Assembly: GCA_030549495.1 (NCBI GenBank)
Contig: JAUIRK010000866.1
Location: 434,001 to 498,000, forward strand
Direction of reading: 5' to 3'
DNA: 64,000 nucleotides
Source: Nectonema munidae
Lineage: Eukaryota; Nematomorpha; Nectonematoida; Nectonematidae
Positions 1 to 10,858 of this stretch are shown here, piece after piece. How positions within the stretch are numbered: position 1 is the stretch's first letter; every line of letters begins with the position of its first letter. Below the pieces are notes generated by a model. It had not been told where the DNA came from and searched no databases. It saw only the letters and a list, made by a program, of their open reading frames with translations. The translations under genes were made by a program, and so were the position numbers.

Positions 1-714
1 ACGTGTTTTATTGGATTCATTTTTGCAGGGTAAAGTTATTTTTACCTTTTAAATCTTTTGGAACGCCTTTCTGAGAGAAGCCTTGCTTTGGTACTAGAAG
101 GCAGAGTTGCGGAATCAGAAGGAAAATTTTATTCTGACGCCAAACGCTTCACCACCAGAAAATGCATAGGGTCGCATAAAACCCTTACAAAGGGGAAATT
201 GATAAATTATATTTTGAAAGTCTTATTTAATTAAGAAGAAATATTTTCAAGACACGATGTTTTCAAAATTTAAAATTTAGCGAATTAAGATAATTCCATT
301 TTTTACCTCAATGGTCCACATGGGTTTTATAGAGGCAATGAAATAAAGTCAAAAAACAAATAGCTTTTCATTTGAGGTTAATCAGCCCCGTCGCCAGACT
401 CGAAGTTCGGGGGGGGGGGGGGCAAACTGTCTTTAATGGGGCCTCCCGCTCTATAAGAAAGTGTATGCATTTATATAATTTAAGGCAGTTCCAGAGGGAG
501 CGCAAAATAAATCCTGGAAGATTGATGTTTATGTTTTTAAAGTAAAATAAAGCAAATTTTTGAAAATTTTATTTTTATCTTTCTTAGCTTTTATGTTGGG
601 ATCGTATACAACCCAATGGCTTTTAGGTACAAAAAAGTTGTTCTTTCCTGGTGTTAAAAAAACCTTTTTGTAAAGCCAACTCTTTTTTCGGCTTCAATTA
701 AAGAAGGGCCCATT
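1..714. other. AT-rich intergenic DNA with a G-run
   Basis: No gene could be supported. An open plus frame of about 60 codons (about 45-232) has no start codon and no usable splice acceptor, because the frame is closed just after the only nearby AG. A run of 14 G at about 409-422 sits in a GC-richer patch that resembles the ends of hAT-type repeats elsewhere in the window, but no partner end was found. Confidence 0.4.
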
Positions 715-1300
715 CATATGCTTCTTCTTCTTTACCCACACCGTGTCCCCAAGTTTGGGGTCGGCGGCTATGTCCTAAACCTCCACTTCTTTTTGTCCTG
801 AGCATGACATCCTTCCAATCCAATTTCGGCTAGCCTCTTTTTAATCCCATCTTTTGAAAGATCGTCCTATTTTCCTTTTTCCCATAATTGGCATCTTTTC
901 TAAGAACATGCTCAAACCATTGAAGTCTACTTCGTTCAATCACACTCATCACGCTACCCATAACCTTACTCTCTTTTTCTAACCTCTTCATTCTTCATGT
1001 GATCTTTGAGTCAGACTCCTATTATTTTCGTCAGGATACTCATTTCGGTTATTTGCAAATCTATTCTCATCTTAACTCAGATCTTAAACTTTATTGAAAA
1101 TCTTTTGTCGTACATGATTGCTTAACTTCTTTTTACTTCACCCCAGCTAACGTTTATTCTTGCTTGTACCTCTCTTTCGCAGCTTCCACTTTCTGTATTC
1201 AATGACTCAAGGTATTTAAAACTACTCAATTGATTCAATTCTTTGCCATGACGATTCATGATTTTCAGTATTCCTTCATATGCTTACAAAAAGTAAATTT
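715..1300 (-). mobile_element. 3' end of a degraded LINE (RT C-terminal region)
   Basis: Read on the minus strand, this stretch encodes pieces of the C-terminal tail of a non-LTR reverse transcriptase. They include a GKELNQ-like segment, NEYPDENNRS-like text, and an ending that reads RLAEIGLEGCHAQDKKKWRF. The last part has the family pattern (E-x-GL-x-E-D-A-x-D-R-x-x-W-R) also seen at the end of the plus-strand LINE at 36.0 kb. The noncoding end next to it (about 722-770) is nearly the reverse complement of that LINE's end, with its PPTPNLGT-type segment. Several stops and frame changes show it is long dead. Both copies probably belong to one RTE-like clade; the clade name is tentative. Confidence 0.7.
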
Positions 1301-3060
1301 ATTATTTTCATTCAATTTCTTTAATTAATTATTCAATTAATTCAAGTCAAAACTTAAAGAATAAGACTTGAACTCCTAAATTTACTAAATAGATACACCG
1401 AATGCGACTCCGCTACAGGGTCTTAGGTTCAAATGCAGTTAAGGAAGATTCCCTTTATGTAAGGATGAAATTAGGTGAAATGAAATAAATTTTAGAGTTG
1501 AAAGAATAAAATATTATATCTGCACCGTTTTCAACGAAAGTTATATGAAATGAGCGAAAAAATAGAAGATAATTGTATAAATACAGTAGTTTATTAGAGG
1601 GAAACAGGACAATTTAGCTTCTGAATATATTGATATTAATCATTGCCTTGAAACCGAATTGTTCAGAGGCTCGGAATTTTTCCCGAACCTGTTGGAGAAT
1701 AGCAAAAAAACCATTACAATTGCGATTCTTTACCCATATATTAGAATAGCTATTAAATTTATAAATTATAATGGCTTAGTTGTGGTGGTGATTATTTTTT
1801 GTTGATTTATTATCTTTGTAAAACGAAGTAGTGCTCCAAGAGTCGCATAAAAACAAAAAGAAACAAAAAATAAAACATATATCATTATCCTTTTTGCTGT
1901 ACAAACATTTGCTTTATTATTTGGATTAAAAATGGGCATATAGCACTCCTGGCAGTCTAAAAATGCTTTCTCAATGATTACAAAAGAGAATTATAATGAA
2001 TTTATTACCTTTATTTCGAGTTCTAAATAACAAAATTTTAAATGACAAAAACTAATCAATGAAAATATTTTATTCGTCACTCAGGTTGAAATTTATCAGA
2101 AAATTCTTTTCATTTTGCCAGTTCCTAAATTATTTACATTTAATAAAAAGGGAATGCCTTTTGTAAAATATAATTAATAAACAAAATTATGACACGTTTA
2201 AACCTGTTGTTCAATCGAGACTTTGATTAAAAAGTGTCAAAAAATCTTTTGTTAAAAAATACAATGAAAAGATATTTTTTAACATTTAGAAAAAGTTTTC
2301 GAACTATAAACTCTGGGGAATGCTAATATACATACAAGCGAGTAACCAAAAAAATCTTCGGAAGGGTACAATCTAAAAGAGATAACCCACAGAGTGCCTA
2401 AATCTCATCCTATTTTCTCTTTATCTCTAAATTAGTTATTTGTAAAAGAGACAATTAATTTTTTCTAAGATTTATCTAAATGGATGAAATAATTCTAATA
2501 TAATTTTGCTACAATTATTATTAATCTGAAAATTTTATATAACTCAACTGCCCTCTCTCGCCCCATCTGGTTACGGGGATCTGTATACATATATAATATA
2601 TACCATATTTGGTTTTTAAAAATTTTTTACAGCAAATTCTATTCTATTCATTTTATTTATAATATCGAAATATAGATATAAATAAAAAACAGGATAGAAT
2701 AAAAGATGGCGAGCTGCAATGGATATGGTGGAGAGACATCGTTTCAAAAAAATTGTTTTATGTATTTCTTGATATACTAAAAATAAAACTTATTAAAGCC
2801 GGTTATTTAATTTTATTAAAATTTTAAAAGACAACTAGATATACCGGGTAACTCACTTTTCACGTGTATATTAATAAATATGCGAATTGATTAAAATGAT
2901 TGAATTTTTTAGACAAGTAGGTGGGAGATTTTGCACACCTCATTTAGATTGTGAACATTTATTCAGGAAATACCCAAACATGATTGGTACCAAGACTTAT
3001 TAAATATTCATTTGGCTATATATTACAGAGTACGAAGATAACCCATGCCATTTATAAACT
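1301..3060. other. AT-rich DNA between LINE and CDK5RAP3 exons
   Basis: No convincing exon was seen on either strand. At about 1,395-1,450 there is a tRNA-like B-box (GGTTCAAATGC) preceded by GGGTCTTA, which resembles the SINE-like site at 29.7 kb. If CDK5RAP3 continues leftwards, this would be intron; I searched it for the next conserved exon (the segment that usually contains NYEIP) and did not find it. Confidence 0.4.
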
Positions 3061-3063
3061 TAC

Positions 3064-3436
3064 TTTCGCAATAGGAGATGAATAATGGCCAAGAAAGTTT
3101 TTTTCCTCGAGATTTGAATCTTCCACGTATCTCGCAAATTTAGAGACGCCAAAATAATTGGGAGTTAGAAAATATTTTTCATAATCAAGGAAATCAACGG
3201 AAGTCTTTTTAAAAGCGTCACTTTCCCGAAGAGTGTACTTTTGTAAAAGTTTGGGCAAAATAGCTCCACATTTATACTTGAGTTGATTACTAACTTCTCC
3301 AGTAGAAAGCGAACAATGACGTCTAGAAATCAACCAATCTATAAAAATGTGATTGTGAACAAGTTAGGTGAAGATAAAAAAAAGGCATACCGTTCAACTT
3401 ATTTATGTGGATGTCAATGGAGATATCTTGTTCCAT
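3064..3436 (-). CDS. CDK5RAP3: CDK5RAP3 (C53/LZAP), first two coding exons
   Basis: CDK5RAP3 binds the UFM1 E3 ligase UFL1-DDRGK1 at the endoplasmic reticulum and acts in ribosome UFMylation and ER-phagy. Exon 1 is 3,436-3,391 and exon 2 is 3,338-3,064, joined across a 52 bp GT-AG intron in matching phase. Together they give 107 residues. The N-terminus reads ISIDIHINKLNDWLISRRHC, against the family pattern PIDI-x-x-x-KL-x-DWL-x-x-RRHCS. A later segment reads EEKNFLGHYSS, against TKNIFGRYSS at the same distance. The middle of exon 2 is poorly conserved. Exon 2 ends in a good donor (AAA followed by GTAAGT), so the protein should continue, but no third exon is visible in the remaining 3 kb. Either the rest lies beyond the left edge or the gene is truncated. 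The start is supported by the position of the conserved N-terminus. Confidence 0.75.
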
Positions 3437-4258
3437 TATGAAACGGCTTAAGGATTAGGAAGCAAGTTTATACACTTTTCTAGTAAAGATAAAATTTGTG
3501 TAGAAAATGAGTAGAACTTGAAGTGAGGAAGAAAAACAGCACACCCTCATAATATTTGCACGCGATGATGAAGTTTGCTGATGCAAACAAAATTGTGGGC
3601 AAAAATCAATTTTATTAACAACGCTATAGCAGATTTTAAATTCTATTGGATTTTTTTTTAAAATTTTGTATTTTTCAGTTTTCTCCGTAATTATCAGATA
3701 AGAGGTGCATATTTTTTATATTTGCTACTTTTGAACTTAAACGCTTGTTACATTTTGAGAAATTTTCAGACACAATTAAACCACTTTACCATCAGAACCT
3801 AAATTTATTTGTAGATTTTTATAAAATAATTTTAGTTTTCGGTTTTTTATAAATTAATCTTCGTTTTTATATTACTTATAACTTTTGAATTATTCGCCAA
3901 AATTTTAAGTGCGGGTTTAATTTACACTTTGATTCCCCAAAAAATAAAGATTTTGGATTGTTCTTTGATAAGTTCACTGATAAAAATGAGAAGAGAAAAA
4001 GATCAAAAGATGTGTTTTACTAAATTTTTCTCAATAATTAACCTCATAAATTTATATTCTTTTTTTCATTATAAAGCACTCTCTCTCCTACAAAAACCTA
4101 AATTTATTTATAGATTTTTAAAAAATAATTTTAATTTTCGGTTCTCACACGCACCCTACACAAATATTGAAGAAATATTTTTCGGTATGAAGTGTTAGGA
4201 AACTCTTCTTTATTATGTAATAAATATTCTCATAACCTGTACAGTTGAACTAAAAAAA
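3437..4258. other. AT-rich DNA upstream of CDK5RAP3
   Basis: Upstream (promoter-side) region of the minus-strand CDK5RAP3 exons. An 89-codon plus frame at 3,929-4,198 has lysine/phenylalanine-rich low-complexity content and no recognisable domain; I do not call it a gene. Confidence 0.35.
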
Positions 4259-4372
4259 ATATATCATTGGCTCCCGTTACTTTTAGAATAGAAAGATAAA
4301 CCTAGTCTCTGATCATTTTTATCAAATTATGCATATACGAAATTAAAAGTAAGGGGAGCCAACGATATATTT
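4259..4372. repeat. Palindromic hairpin MITE, copy 1
   Basis: The two halves are inverted copies: ATATCATTGGCTCCCGTTAC on the left against the reverse complement of the right end, ATATCGTTGGCTCCCCTTAC. The arms are about 30 bp around a 55 bp middle. A second copy in reverse orientation lies at 17,898-18,010, and its middle also matches. It is joined to the repeat block that follows (see next entry), and the same association is seen in copy 2. Confidence 0.8.
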
Positions 4373-4379
4373 AAAAAGA

Positions 4380-4990
4380 ATAAATATTTTTAGATTTGAA
4401 CATTGTTCTATTCTTTGATTACAGAATTTTATTTTGATTATTTGACAAATATATTATTTAAAATCGCGTAAATTGCAAAATATAGGTAATAACTTTTGTA
4501 ACATCGTATGAGGTAGCAAAATTTGAACAAAAAATTTAATATTTTTTTATTTTTTAAAGAATATGTTTCGATTCTTTGATTACAGAATTTTATTTTGATT
4601 ATTTGACAAATATATTATTTAATATCGTGAAAAAATTGCAAAAATATAGGTAATAACTTATGTAACATCGTCTCCCCAAATGAGGTATATCAAATCCTAC
4701 ATCTAGCAAAATATAAACTGACAGGTTGGAGATGTACCATCGAAGTTTAAAGGTGGAAGATGAACCATCGTAGTATACAGGTATATAGGTAATAACTTAT
4801 GTAGCATCGTCTCCTCGAATGAGGTATATCAAATCTTACATCTAGCAAAATATGAACAGAAAGTTGAACATTGTCTCCCTAGTCATTTGTACATGGAATA
4901 GAAACCATCGTAGTATACAGGTTGGAGATGACACTCAAGTTGTCTACCCGCGTTCAACCATACAGGTTATGAGATATAATATATATAAAT
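4380..4990 (+). repeat. Interspersed repeat with internal tandem duplications
   Basis: Contains two nested direct duplications. One has a period of about 162 bp (4,411 and 4,573; shared text begins GATTCTTTGATTACAGAATT-like). The other has a period of about 136 bp (4,648 and 4,784; shared text GGTAATAACTTATGT followed by CATCGTCTCC). Short motifs such as CCATCGTAGTATACAGG recur. The reverse complement of 17,246-17,590 is a diverged copy of the same block. No coding potential. Confidence 0.75.
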
Positions 4991-5019
4991 ATATAATAAT
5001 TGAGAAAATTGTAAATTAT

Positions 5020-5115
5020 TAGGGGAGGGGCGAAAGGCTTTTTTGCTCTCCTTGAAATCACATTCGGGGCGGTTGTGCGCCCCTACATAAAAGGGGCATA
5101 CACCCCTAAATGTGT
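5020..5115. repeat. hAT-type terminus, GC-rich
   Basis: GGGGCGAAAGGCTTTTTTGC followed by GCGCCCCTAC resembles, in the same orientation, the right end of the hAT MITE at 21,184-21,479 (GGGGGCGAATAGGCTTTTCA then GCACCCCTG). It directly precedes the hAT transposase remnant at 5.1-6.1 kb and may be one end of that element. Confidence 0.4.
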
Positions 5116-6100
5116 TGAGTGTTTGAAAACCTCAGAAGCATTTCAAAGTGTAGCAGCATCTAGCAAATGCTAATCCACATTTGAAAGATAAAAATCGTAG
5201 TTATTCTGGAGTAAATCTATCCAATTTGAAGCGAATGAAGTTAGATGTATTGGAGAAGTAAAAGCAAATCATCATCAGCAAAGTACAGGCTTCATATGTG
5301 ATTATCGTTCAAGTGGCCAAAGCAAAGAACCCCAATAGGATTGGTGAAAGTATCAGGTATAGGGTGAAAGTCATGTATCGTTGAGAGTGAAATGCGTGTG
5401 TTAGGAGAGGCAGCACTAGAAAGATGAAATAGATCTTCATGTCCAAAAAAACCATCAAAAACAGAATTGAGAATTGTCTGAAAACATTAAGAAAAATGTG
5501 GTTTCAAGGTTAATGTCCCCGCCTTTTTCCTTCAAATTGATCAGTCTACGGATGCCAACAACACTGCACAACTGCTTGTTTTCAGCGGATATATCACTGA
5601 CTAGGGAAGTGAACAGGCGCTTCTTTTTGCCGGTCATTAGAGATGACAACACGGCGGGTTAATGTAATGGCAGAAGCTGTAAATTTCTATTAAGAGTCAC
5701 GACTGAGTTTGAACAAACTAGAACAGATTAGCACAGACGGTGGCTCTAATATCTCTAGTTTATAGCCTGAAAGGAACACACTGAATATAGTACACAGAGA
5801 ATCTCTCGCATCAAAGACAATTTTAAAGAGTCTTCACTTGGACTCGACTATAACCATAAATATTGTTAACTATGTGAAAGGATTAGCCTTGAACACTAGC
5901 CTCTTTTACGAGCCGGCACGTGAATGCTGAACACACTCCTCTTTTATTTCGCACAAGTGCGATGGCTTTCAAAAGGAAATATGCAGGTCTTTGAAGTGCG
6001 ATAAAAAGTAAGGTTGTTTTTGAGTTACAGCAACAAGGTAGATTTGTAATCTGTCTTTCCCAAAAAAGGATTTGTAGCATTAATGCTTTATCTTGATGTT
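5115..6100 (+). pseudogene. Degraded ZBED5-like hAT transposase
   Basis: In several plus frames the sequence matches the order of a ZBED5/SCAND3-type hAT transposase: CLKTSEAFQSV, then an IENMSENIKKN-like helix, then a TDANNTAQLLVF-like segment where the family has DESTDVANNAQLLVF. The most diagnostic part is LLFYFAQVRWLSKGN near 5,940-5,985, equivalent to the family's LLFHTEVRWLSRGK. After that comes FLSYSNKVDL. Many stops and frame changes are present, so it cannot encode a protein. The host domesticated ZBED5 gene is an unlikely alternative because of the decay. Confidence 0.75.
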
Positions 6101-6130
6101 TTAACCCTTCCAGGCACAATGGGACACCAG
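6101..6130. repeat. piggyBac-type terminus
   Basis: TTAACCCTTCCAGGCACAAT starts with the TTAA target and matches the end of the piggyBac MITE at 43,991 (TTAAACCGTTCAGGCACAAT). No partner end was found nearby. Confidence 0.5.
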
Positions 6131-6286
6131 TTTCCCAAAGGTCGTGTGTTTAATTTATATGAAACTCATTGAGAAAGAAGTCTAAAATAAAATTTATTAA
6201 AAGATAGAAAAGAAAAAAGAGACGAGTAGTAGGAAAAAGATACGTACTCAAAAAAATACGCTAGTCTTAAATGGGCTAAAAGACGC

Positions 6287-6410
6287 AGGACCAGTGGCGG
6301 ATCCAGAAATTGACCATAGGGGGCAATTTTAAAAAATACTAGTAAAATACTATGATACAAGCCTTGATGCTTTAGGAAAGAGCAAAATCAATAAAAAGAA
6401 TTTTTTAGAG
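6287..6410. repeat. Repeat with CAGTGGCGGATCCAG end, copy 1
   Basis: Starts CAGTGGCGGATCCAGAAATT and includes GCCTTGATGCTTTAGGAAAG, shared with 10,705-10,858. The second copy keeps both ends (right end CTGGATCCGCCAGTG), so this is a truncated copy of a short TIR element, probably hAT-related. Confidence 0.65.
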
Positions 6411-7000
6411 AAAAATCATAAATTCATAGAAAATAAAATCCCCAATATACTTTGAAACAGCATAGAATAAAAGAATAAATTCTAAATTCTAAAACATATT
6501 TTAATGAAAGAAATTTTTAGATAAGATGCAATCATCTTCAAAGGGGGTGGCTATACATTTACATAATAGATGCCAACGAGAAAAAATATCCTTGATATCT
6601 GAGTCTGCCCGTTTTACAAAAGAGAAATTCATAATATAACAAACACAAATAAAAAGATATAGGAAATACCCTCTAACCCCTAAAGGTCTACATAATTATA
6701 GCTTTATAAAAAGGAAAAAAATTACATCGTCAAAGAAGCGGACGAAATTATAACACTGGAGGAAAACAAGTATTTCAACAAATTAAAAACTTTTTAATAA
6801 TTATAAATATTAATATTGAATTTATTAATGTTTTTTTGACGTTTCAACAGAAAGTTTAATTATAAATTAATAAATTTAATAGTAGTTTAAAAAAAATATT
6901 TGAATTTTTATTTTATATTTGAGCTTTTAAAATTTTTGCAAAAAGATTATAATCTAAAAAAAACTCACTTTGCATTAATAAAACCTCACAGCTCAAATTT
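6411..7000. other. AT-rich spacer
   Basis: Long A/T runs and no supported gene. A short GC-richer patch (AAAGGGGGTGGC at about 6,540) could be another repeat end. Confidence 0.3.
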
Positions 7001-8900
7001 ACGGATCCTGTACTTTCAATTCGCTAATCCCTCTTACAAACAAAGGCTTAAATGTCCCTGATGTCACACCTCTTCATCTTACATAGTATATAGAATTCTA
7101 AAAATATTAACAAACTTTCATCACAAATAACTGAAGAAAACAAAAATTCCCAAACACTTGCCAATCAAATCGCCTTAAAAAAAGATGGAATCCGAGCATC
7201 CATTCTTATACTATACTTTTAGTATCTTCCACTTCTGAAATGTATAAATACCTGCTACTTACAACAAAAAACATTGTTAATCATACTATTCTTGCACAAT
7301 AATCTCAAAACTCACCCTATTGCATTGTTCTAACTCTTAAAAAGACGGACATCGCTCCACATACTGCAAATAGAAAACACTAAATTGTGACCAATGTGAA
7401 CATCACGGTCATTCATTAACAGAATGTGTAATTAAAAATGATCACAAAAAAACTTACATTTTTTAATTGCTAATAAAATCATAAATCTTCATCTCACTAA
7501 TGCCCAGTCTATATTTCTAAATTGAAAAATGTGAAAATATTTCATAACAACACCATTCAAAACAACATATGTTAAAATTCCTTCTTATTAATCTAAAATA
7601 TTGTCGAGTCGTTTAGCTCAATTTTTACAATATCGTCTTTTCTAAACAATATCACATTATCTTAAAAAACGAACCATACACCATAAATTCCAAAGTACTG
7701 TAAATCCACAATTTTCTTATAATATGATATCAGTGAATTTTCTTCAGCATATATAATAAACAAATCCTCCCTTTTAGTCTCACCAGTAGTACACTTATAT
7801 AATATTTAGACTACTTCATTCTCTACATTAACACTTTTAATAAATCTCTACTTTGCTGCTCTTTATACTCTTGTCCTTCTTCAACATGCACTATATCTGT
7901 CAATTTTTCTCCCAATCTCAATCAAGCTATTGTTTCAATATTGCCGAAAAAGAATCATGCATACCATTTACATGTTCAAACACAAGTAACTCATGGTCCA
8001 TCATAAATAAAATTGAACTGAAGAAAACCTTCATATTTAACTTCCTAATAACTTCTTTCAAATAGTTTTGATACAAAATCCAACATCAACTTATACTACC
8101 TAGCAACAATACAAAAAATGAAACAAAATTACATGACAAATTAAGATAAGTAACCGACCATATAACATCAATTTCTATTCCCAACTTAACACCTATAGCA
8201 TCAAAAATCTCTCAAAAGACTCTCTTAAACTTCGCACAGCCGGTAGCCTAGACTTGATCACCAATCTTGTCATAAAATATCCATTCACATTCAACAAAGT
8301 TTCCCTTTAATAAAAATCATAATCAAATGAAAATTTATGCTGTTTTCTATCAATTCTAGATTTATAAATCTTGTTATACAATGCAACTATCTTACAATTA
8401 AGTCCCTTCTTTCAATTATTTAGGACTCATTTTCATGAAACATTTCGCATGGAAAAAACTTTAATTCACTCATTTCAAAATTCATTGAATTTTACTTCAT
8501 TGTCTGTGAAACAGCGGATGTCTTCATAACATTTAATCTGATTTGCGTTTTTACTTATCGGCCTTTTGTCTATTTTAACCGAGCAGATATTGCATATATT
8601 TTTTCTTATAATAATAAATAAATTTTGGAAAACTTTTTCGTGTCCTTCCTATTATAAAACTTTTCTCATATTGGTTCATCTTTTTCTTATTCCCTAAAAT
8701 GTGATGATTTTTCAGATTACCTCTTATTTTTAAATAAATTAATTTTATTAGGTTGTTTTGCTTATATCTCAAATTGAAAACTTATTTGCATTATCTTTAT
8801 CTTTTATATTGAAACTCCCACGGAACCCCTCACGAAATATATAGTCCTGCAAAACAATGTGGTTTGATCCACTGTAAATCAAACATAGGCAAATACAATG
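7000..8900 (+). mobile_element. Degraded LINE with CCHC zinc-knuckle ORF1
   Basis: At about 7,335-7,560 the plus strand encodes zinc knuckles typical of the ORF1 of Jockey/I-type LINEs. The segments read DGHRSTYCK, then LNCDQCEHHGHSLTECV (a CX2C-x4-H-x4-C knuckle), then NHKSSSH followed by CPVYISKLKN, the usual third cluster. The plus strand of the block is poor in G and rich in A and C. Further on, about 8,215-8,270 reads AGSLDLITNLV, which may be endonuclease-derived. Many breaks are present. The limits are approximate, and the RT at 19.7 kb may be the same family. Confidence 0.55.
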
Positions 8901-9530
8901 CATACTGATAACAAGCAAATAATTGATCCTAAAATATTAGCAAATAAAACAAGCAAATAATGATCCTAACCCCACACAAAGACTAATCAAAGTCGCTACC
9001 GTGTGTAACCATTTCATACATAAAATAATTTTACAAAATTCCAACATTTATTTAATAAGTTTACTATTTTTATTAAATATGAAAACAACCATGTTTGAAA
9101 TATTAATTTATTTATATAAATGATATTAACAGAAATGAAATAAAGTATATATAAATATTTACAAGAGATACTTTTAAAGAGAGGAAAAAATATAAATACA
9201 ATATGTATAAACAGATATATAATAAATGATATATGATACATTAACATATTATATAGAGAAAAATGCTACAGCCAAAATATAGCGTGTTTGTTTTGAATGT
9301 GATACATTAAAAAGTGAACTACTGATTGATATGAAGCGCATAGATTCATCACTCAAACTGAAACACAAATGTCTAATAAAGTGTTTTCTTCCACCTCTTT
9401 TTATACTTAGAAATAAGCTAAAGTCATTTTTAGAGCTCTAATATTCAGTGCTAATAGACTCGACATAATATAAACAAACTTAAAAATTTTTTGGCATGTT
9501 TTCCTGGAATCTAGGCTTTAAGAGAGGCGT
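8901..9530. other. AT-rich DNA
   Basis: Very AT-rich, with no supported gene. A minus-strand frame of 77 codons (9,247-9,014) is low-complexity Ile/Tyr/Phe-rich text. The right part probably belongs to the 3' region of the piggyBac copy that follows. Confidence 0.3.
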
Positions 9531-9539
9531 TAGAAGCAT

Positions 9540-10110
9540 AAAGAAATCTGCTTTCACACTCATTCAGTCTCAGACCTTTCATATGTTCAGGACGAAAGGG
9601 GCATGAAGGTTCTATTTGATCTAACAGTTCCCAATATCGTAATATCATTTTTTGAGCCCATTCACAAAGTTCATAGGACATGAAAAACCTGTCAACTACT
9701 ATTCATGTGCCATAATACTTTTTATAAGTCTCTTTACTATAGAATTACCGCTAAAATACACAGGTTCGATGAGTCCTGTTACATAAATTTCAGATTGTAA
9801 AACGTAGAAAGATTTTGAGTCGTTACAATGATATACCTTTATCCCGTAATGACCGGGTTTAGACGCATCATAAATTTTGAGTAAACATCCACCTCGGAAT
9901 TTAACGAGTTGCTCATCAATTGTAATGTATTCATTCGGACAGTGATACTTTGGAAACACTTCACAAAAATGTTCTTGTAAAAACAAAACTTTGCATATTT
10001 TATCAGTTTGAATCAAATCTAATACAGGTATTGATTAGAGCAAACATATCGCGAGTAAATGATGCAATCAAAAAGGTTCACCGAGCATGTCAGAAAAGAG
10101 ATACTTTACA
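9540..10110 (-). pseudogene. piggyBac transposase remnant
   Basis: Read on the minus strand: IASFTRDMFALINTCIRFDS (family: MSRDRF-x-x-I-x-x-x-LRFDD), then after a frame change IDEQLVKFRGGCLLKIYDAS and KPGHYGIKVYHCNDSKSFYV, then DRFFMSYEL. These are the piggyBac DDE-domain signatures: TIDEQLVPFRGR, KP-x-KYGIK, and the DRFFTSYEL block that carries the second catalytic Asp. The longest open piece is 105 codons (10,016-9,699). At least one frameshift and one stop interrupt it. It is a plain DNA-transposon copy, unrelated in position to the copy at 53.5-55.1 kb. Confidence 0.85.
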
Positions 10111-10704
10111 TCGACACGTTGATTTCTTGACTGTCACCATGTAAAACATGCAACCTAAATATGCAAGGAGATGGTGCATACTGAACTTTTCATAGCAATA
10201 CTTTAAATTTTTATGCTGAGAAGTTTCACCACTACAAAGTAAATAATATAAGTAATGAAAAGCAGAAAAAGTCAAATATATTTTAAAATGACTCTCCAAT
10301 AGACCACTCTTTCAAATATACAACAACACATTTTGAAGATATAATTTGTACAAACCGAAAATATGGTTATAAATTATGCACATACACAAAGTTACATACT
10401 TGTCACATAAATATTATCAAGTTACGTAGTCGGAGTTTGTCACGAAACACAAAGGTAAGAAGAATATCAAGTACTTTTGACAGCTAACCTCTTCTCTTGA
10501 TATAAGATACAAGAATAAATACAAAAGAAATATATTTTACTTGACATATGTATCGTCTAATCTCTTTGTCTTATTGTGACAATCTTCTAGAACTCCAAGT
10601 TATATATTATATCTATATTATATCACAGAACATATTTTTAACCCTCAGAATTATACCCACGGAAACTATAAAAGATAATGGGGATATTTCGGTCATCTTT
10701 ATGT

Positions 10705-10858
10705 CACTAGATTGGCGAATCCAAAAATTGATCATAGATGAAGGGGGTATAACTTTAATAAATTCTCATACAAGTCTTGATGCTTTAGGAAAGAGCAAAA
10801 TCAGTAAGGGGAATTTCTGAAGCCATTCTTCCAGGTGCCCCCTCTGGATCCGCCAGTG
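10705..10858. repeat. Repeat with CTGGATCCGCCAGTG end, copy 2
   Basis: Left end CACTAGATTGGCGAATCCA and right end CTGGATCCGCCAGTG are inverted copies, with a 4 bp insertion in the left end. The middle shares CTTGATGCTTTAGGAAAGAG with 6,287-6,410. No clear target duplication. Most likely a small hAT-type MITE. Confidence 0.65.

Noticed and set aside
45-232. Open plus frame of about 60 codons at the left edge
   Set aside because: No start codon, an in-frame stop right after the only nearby acceptor, and no recognisable protein.
4380-4990. CRISPR-like array
   Set aside because: The repeats are large nested duplications without regular unique spacers, in an animal genome.
7000-8900. LTR retrotransposon gag because of the zinc knuckles
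   Set aside because: The CCHC triplet ending in NHKSSS-x-CPVY fits LINE ORF1, and no LTRs, protease or integrase were seen.
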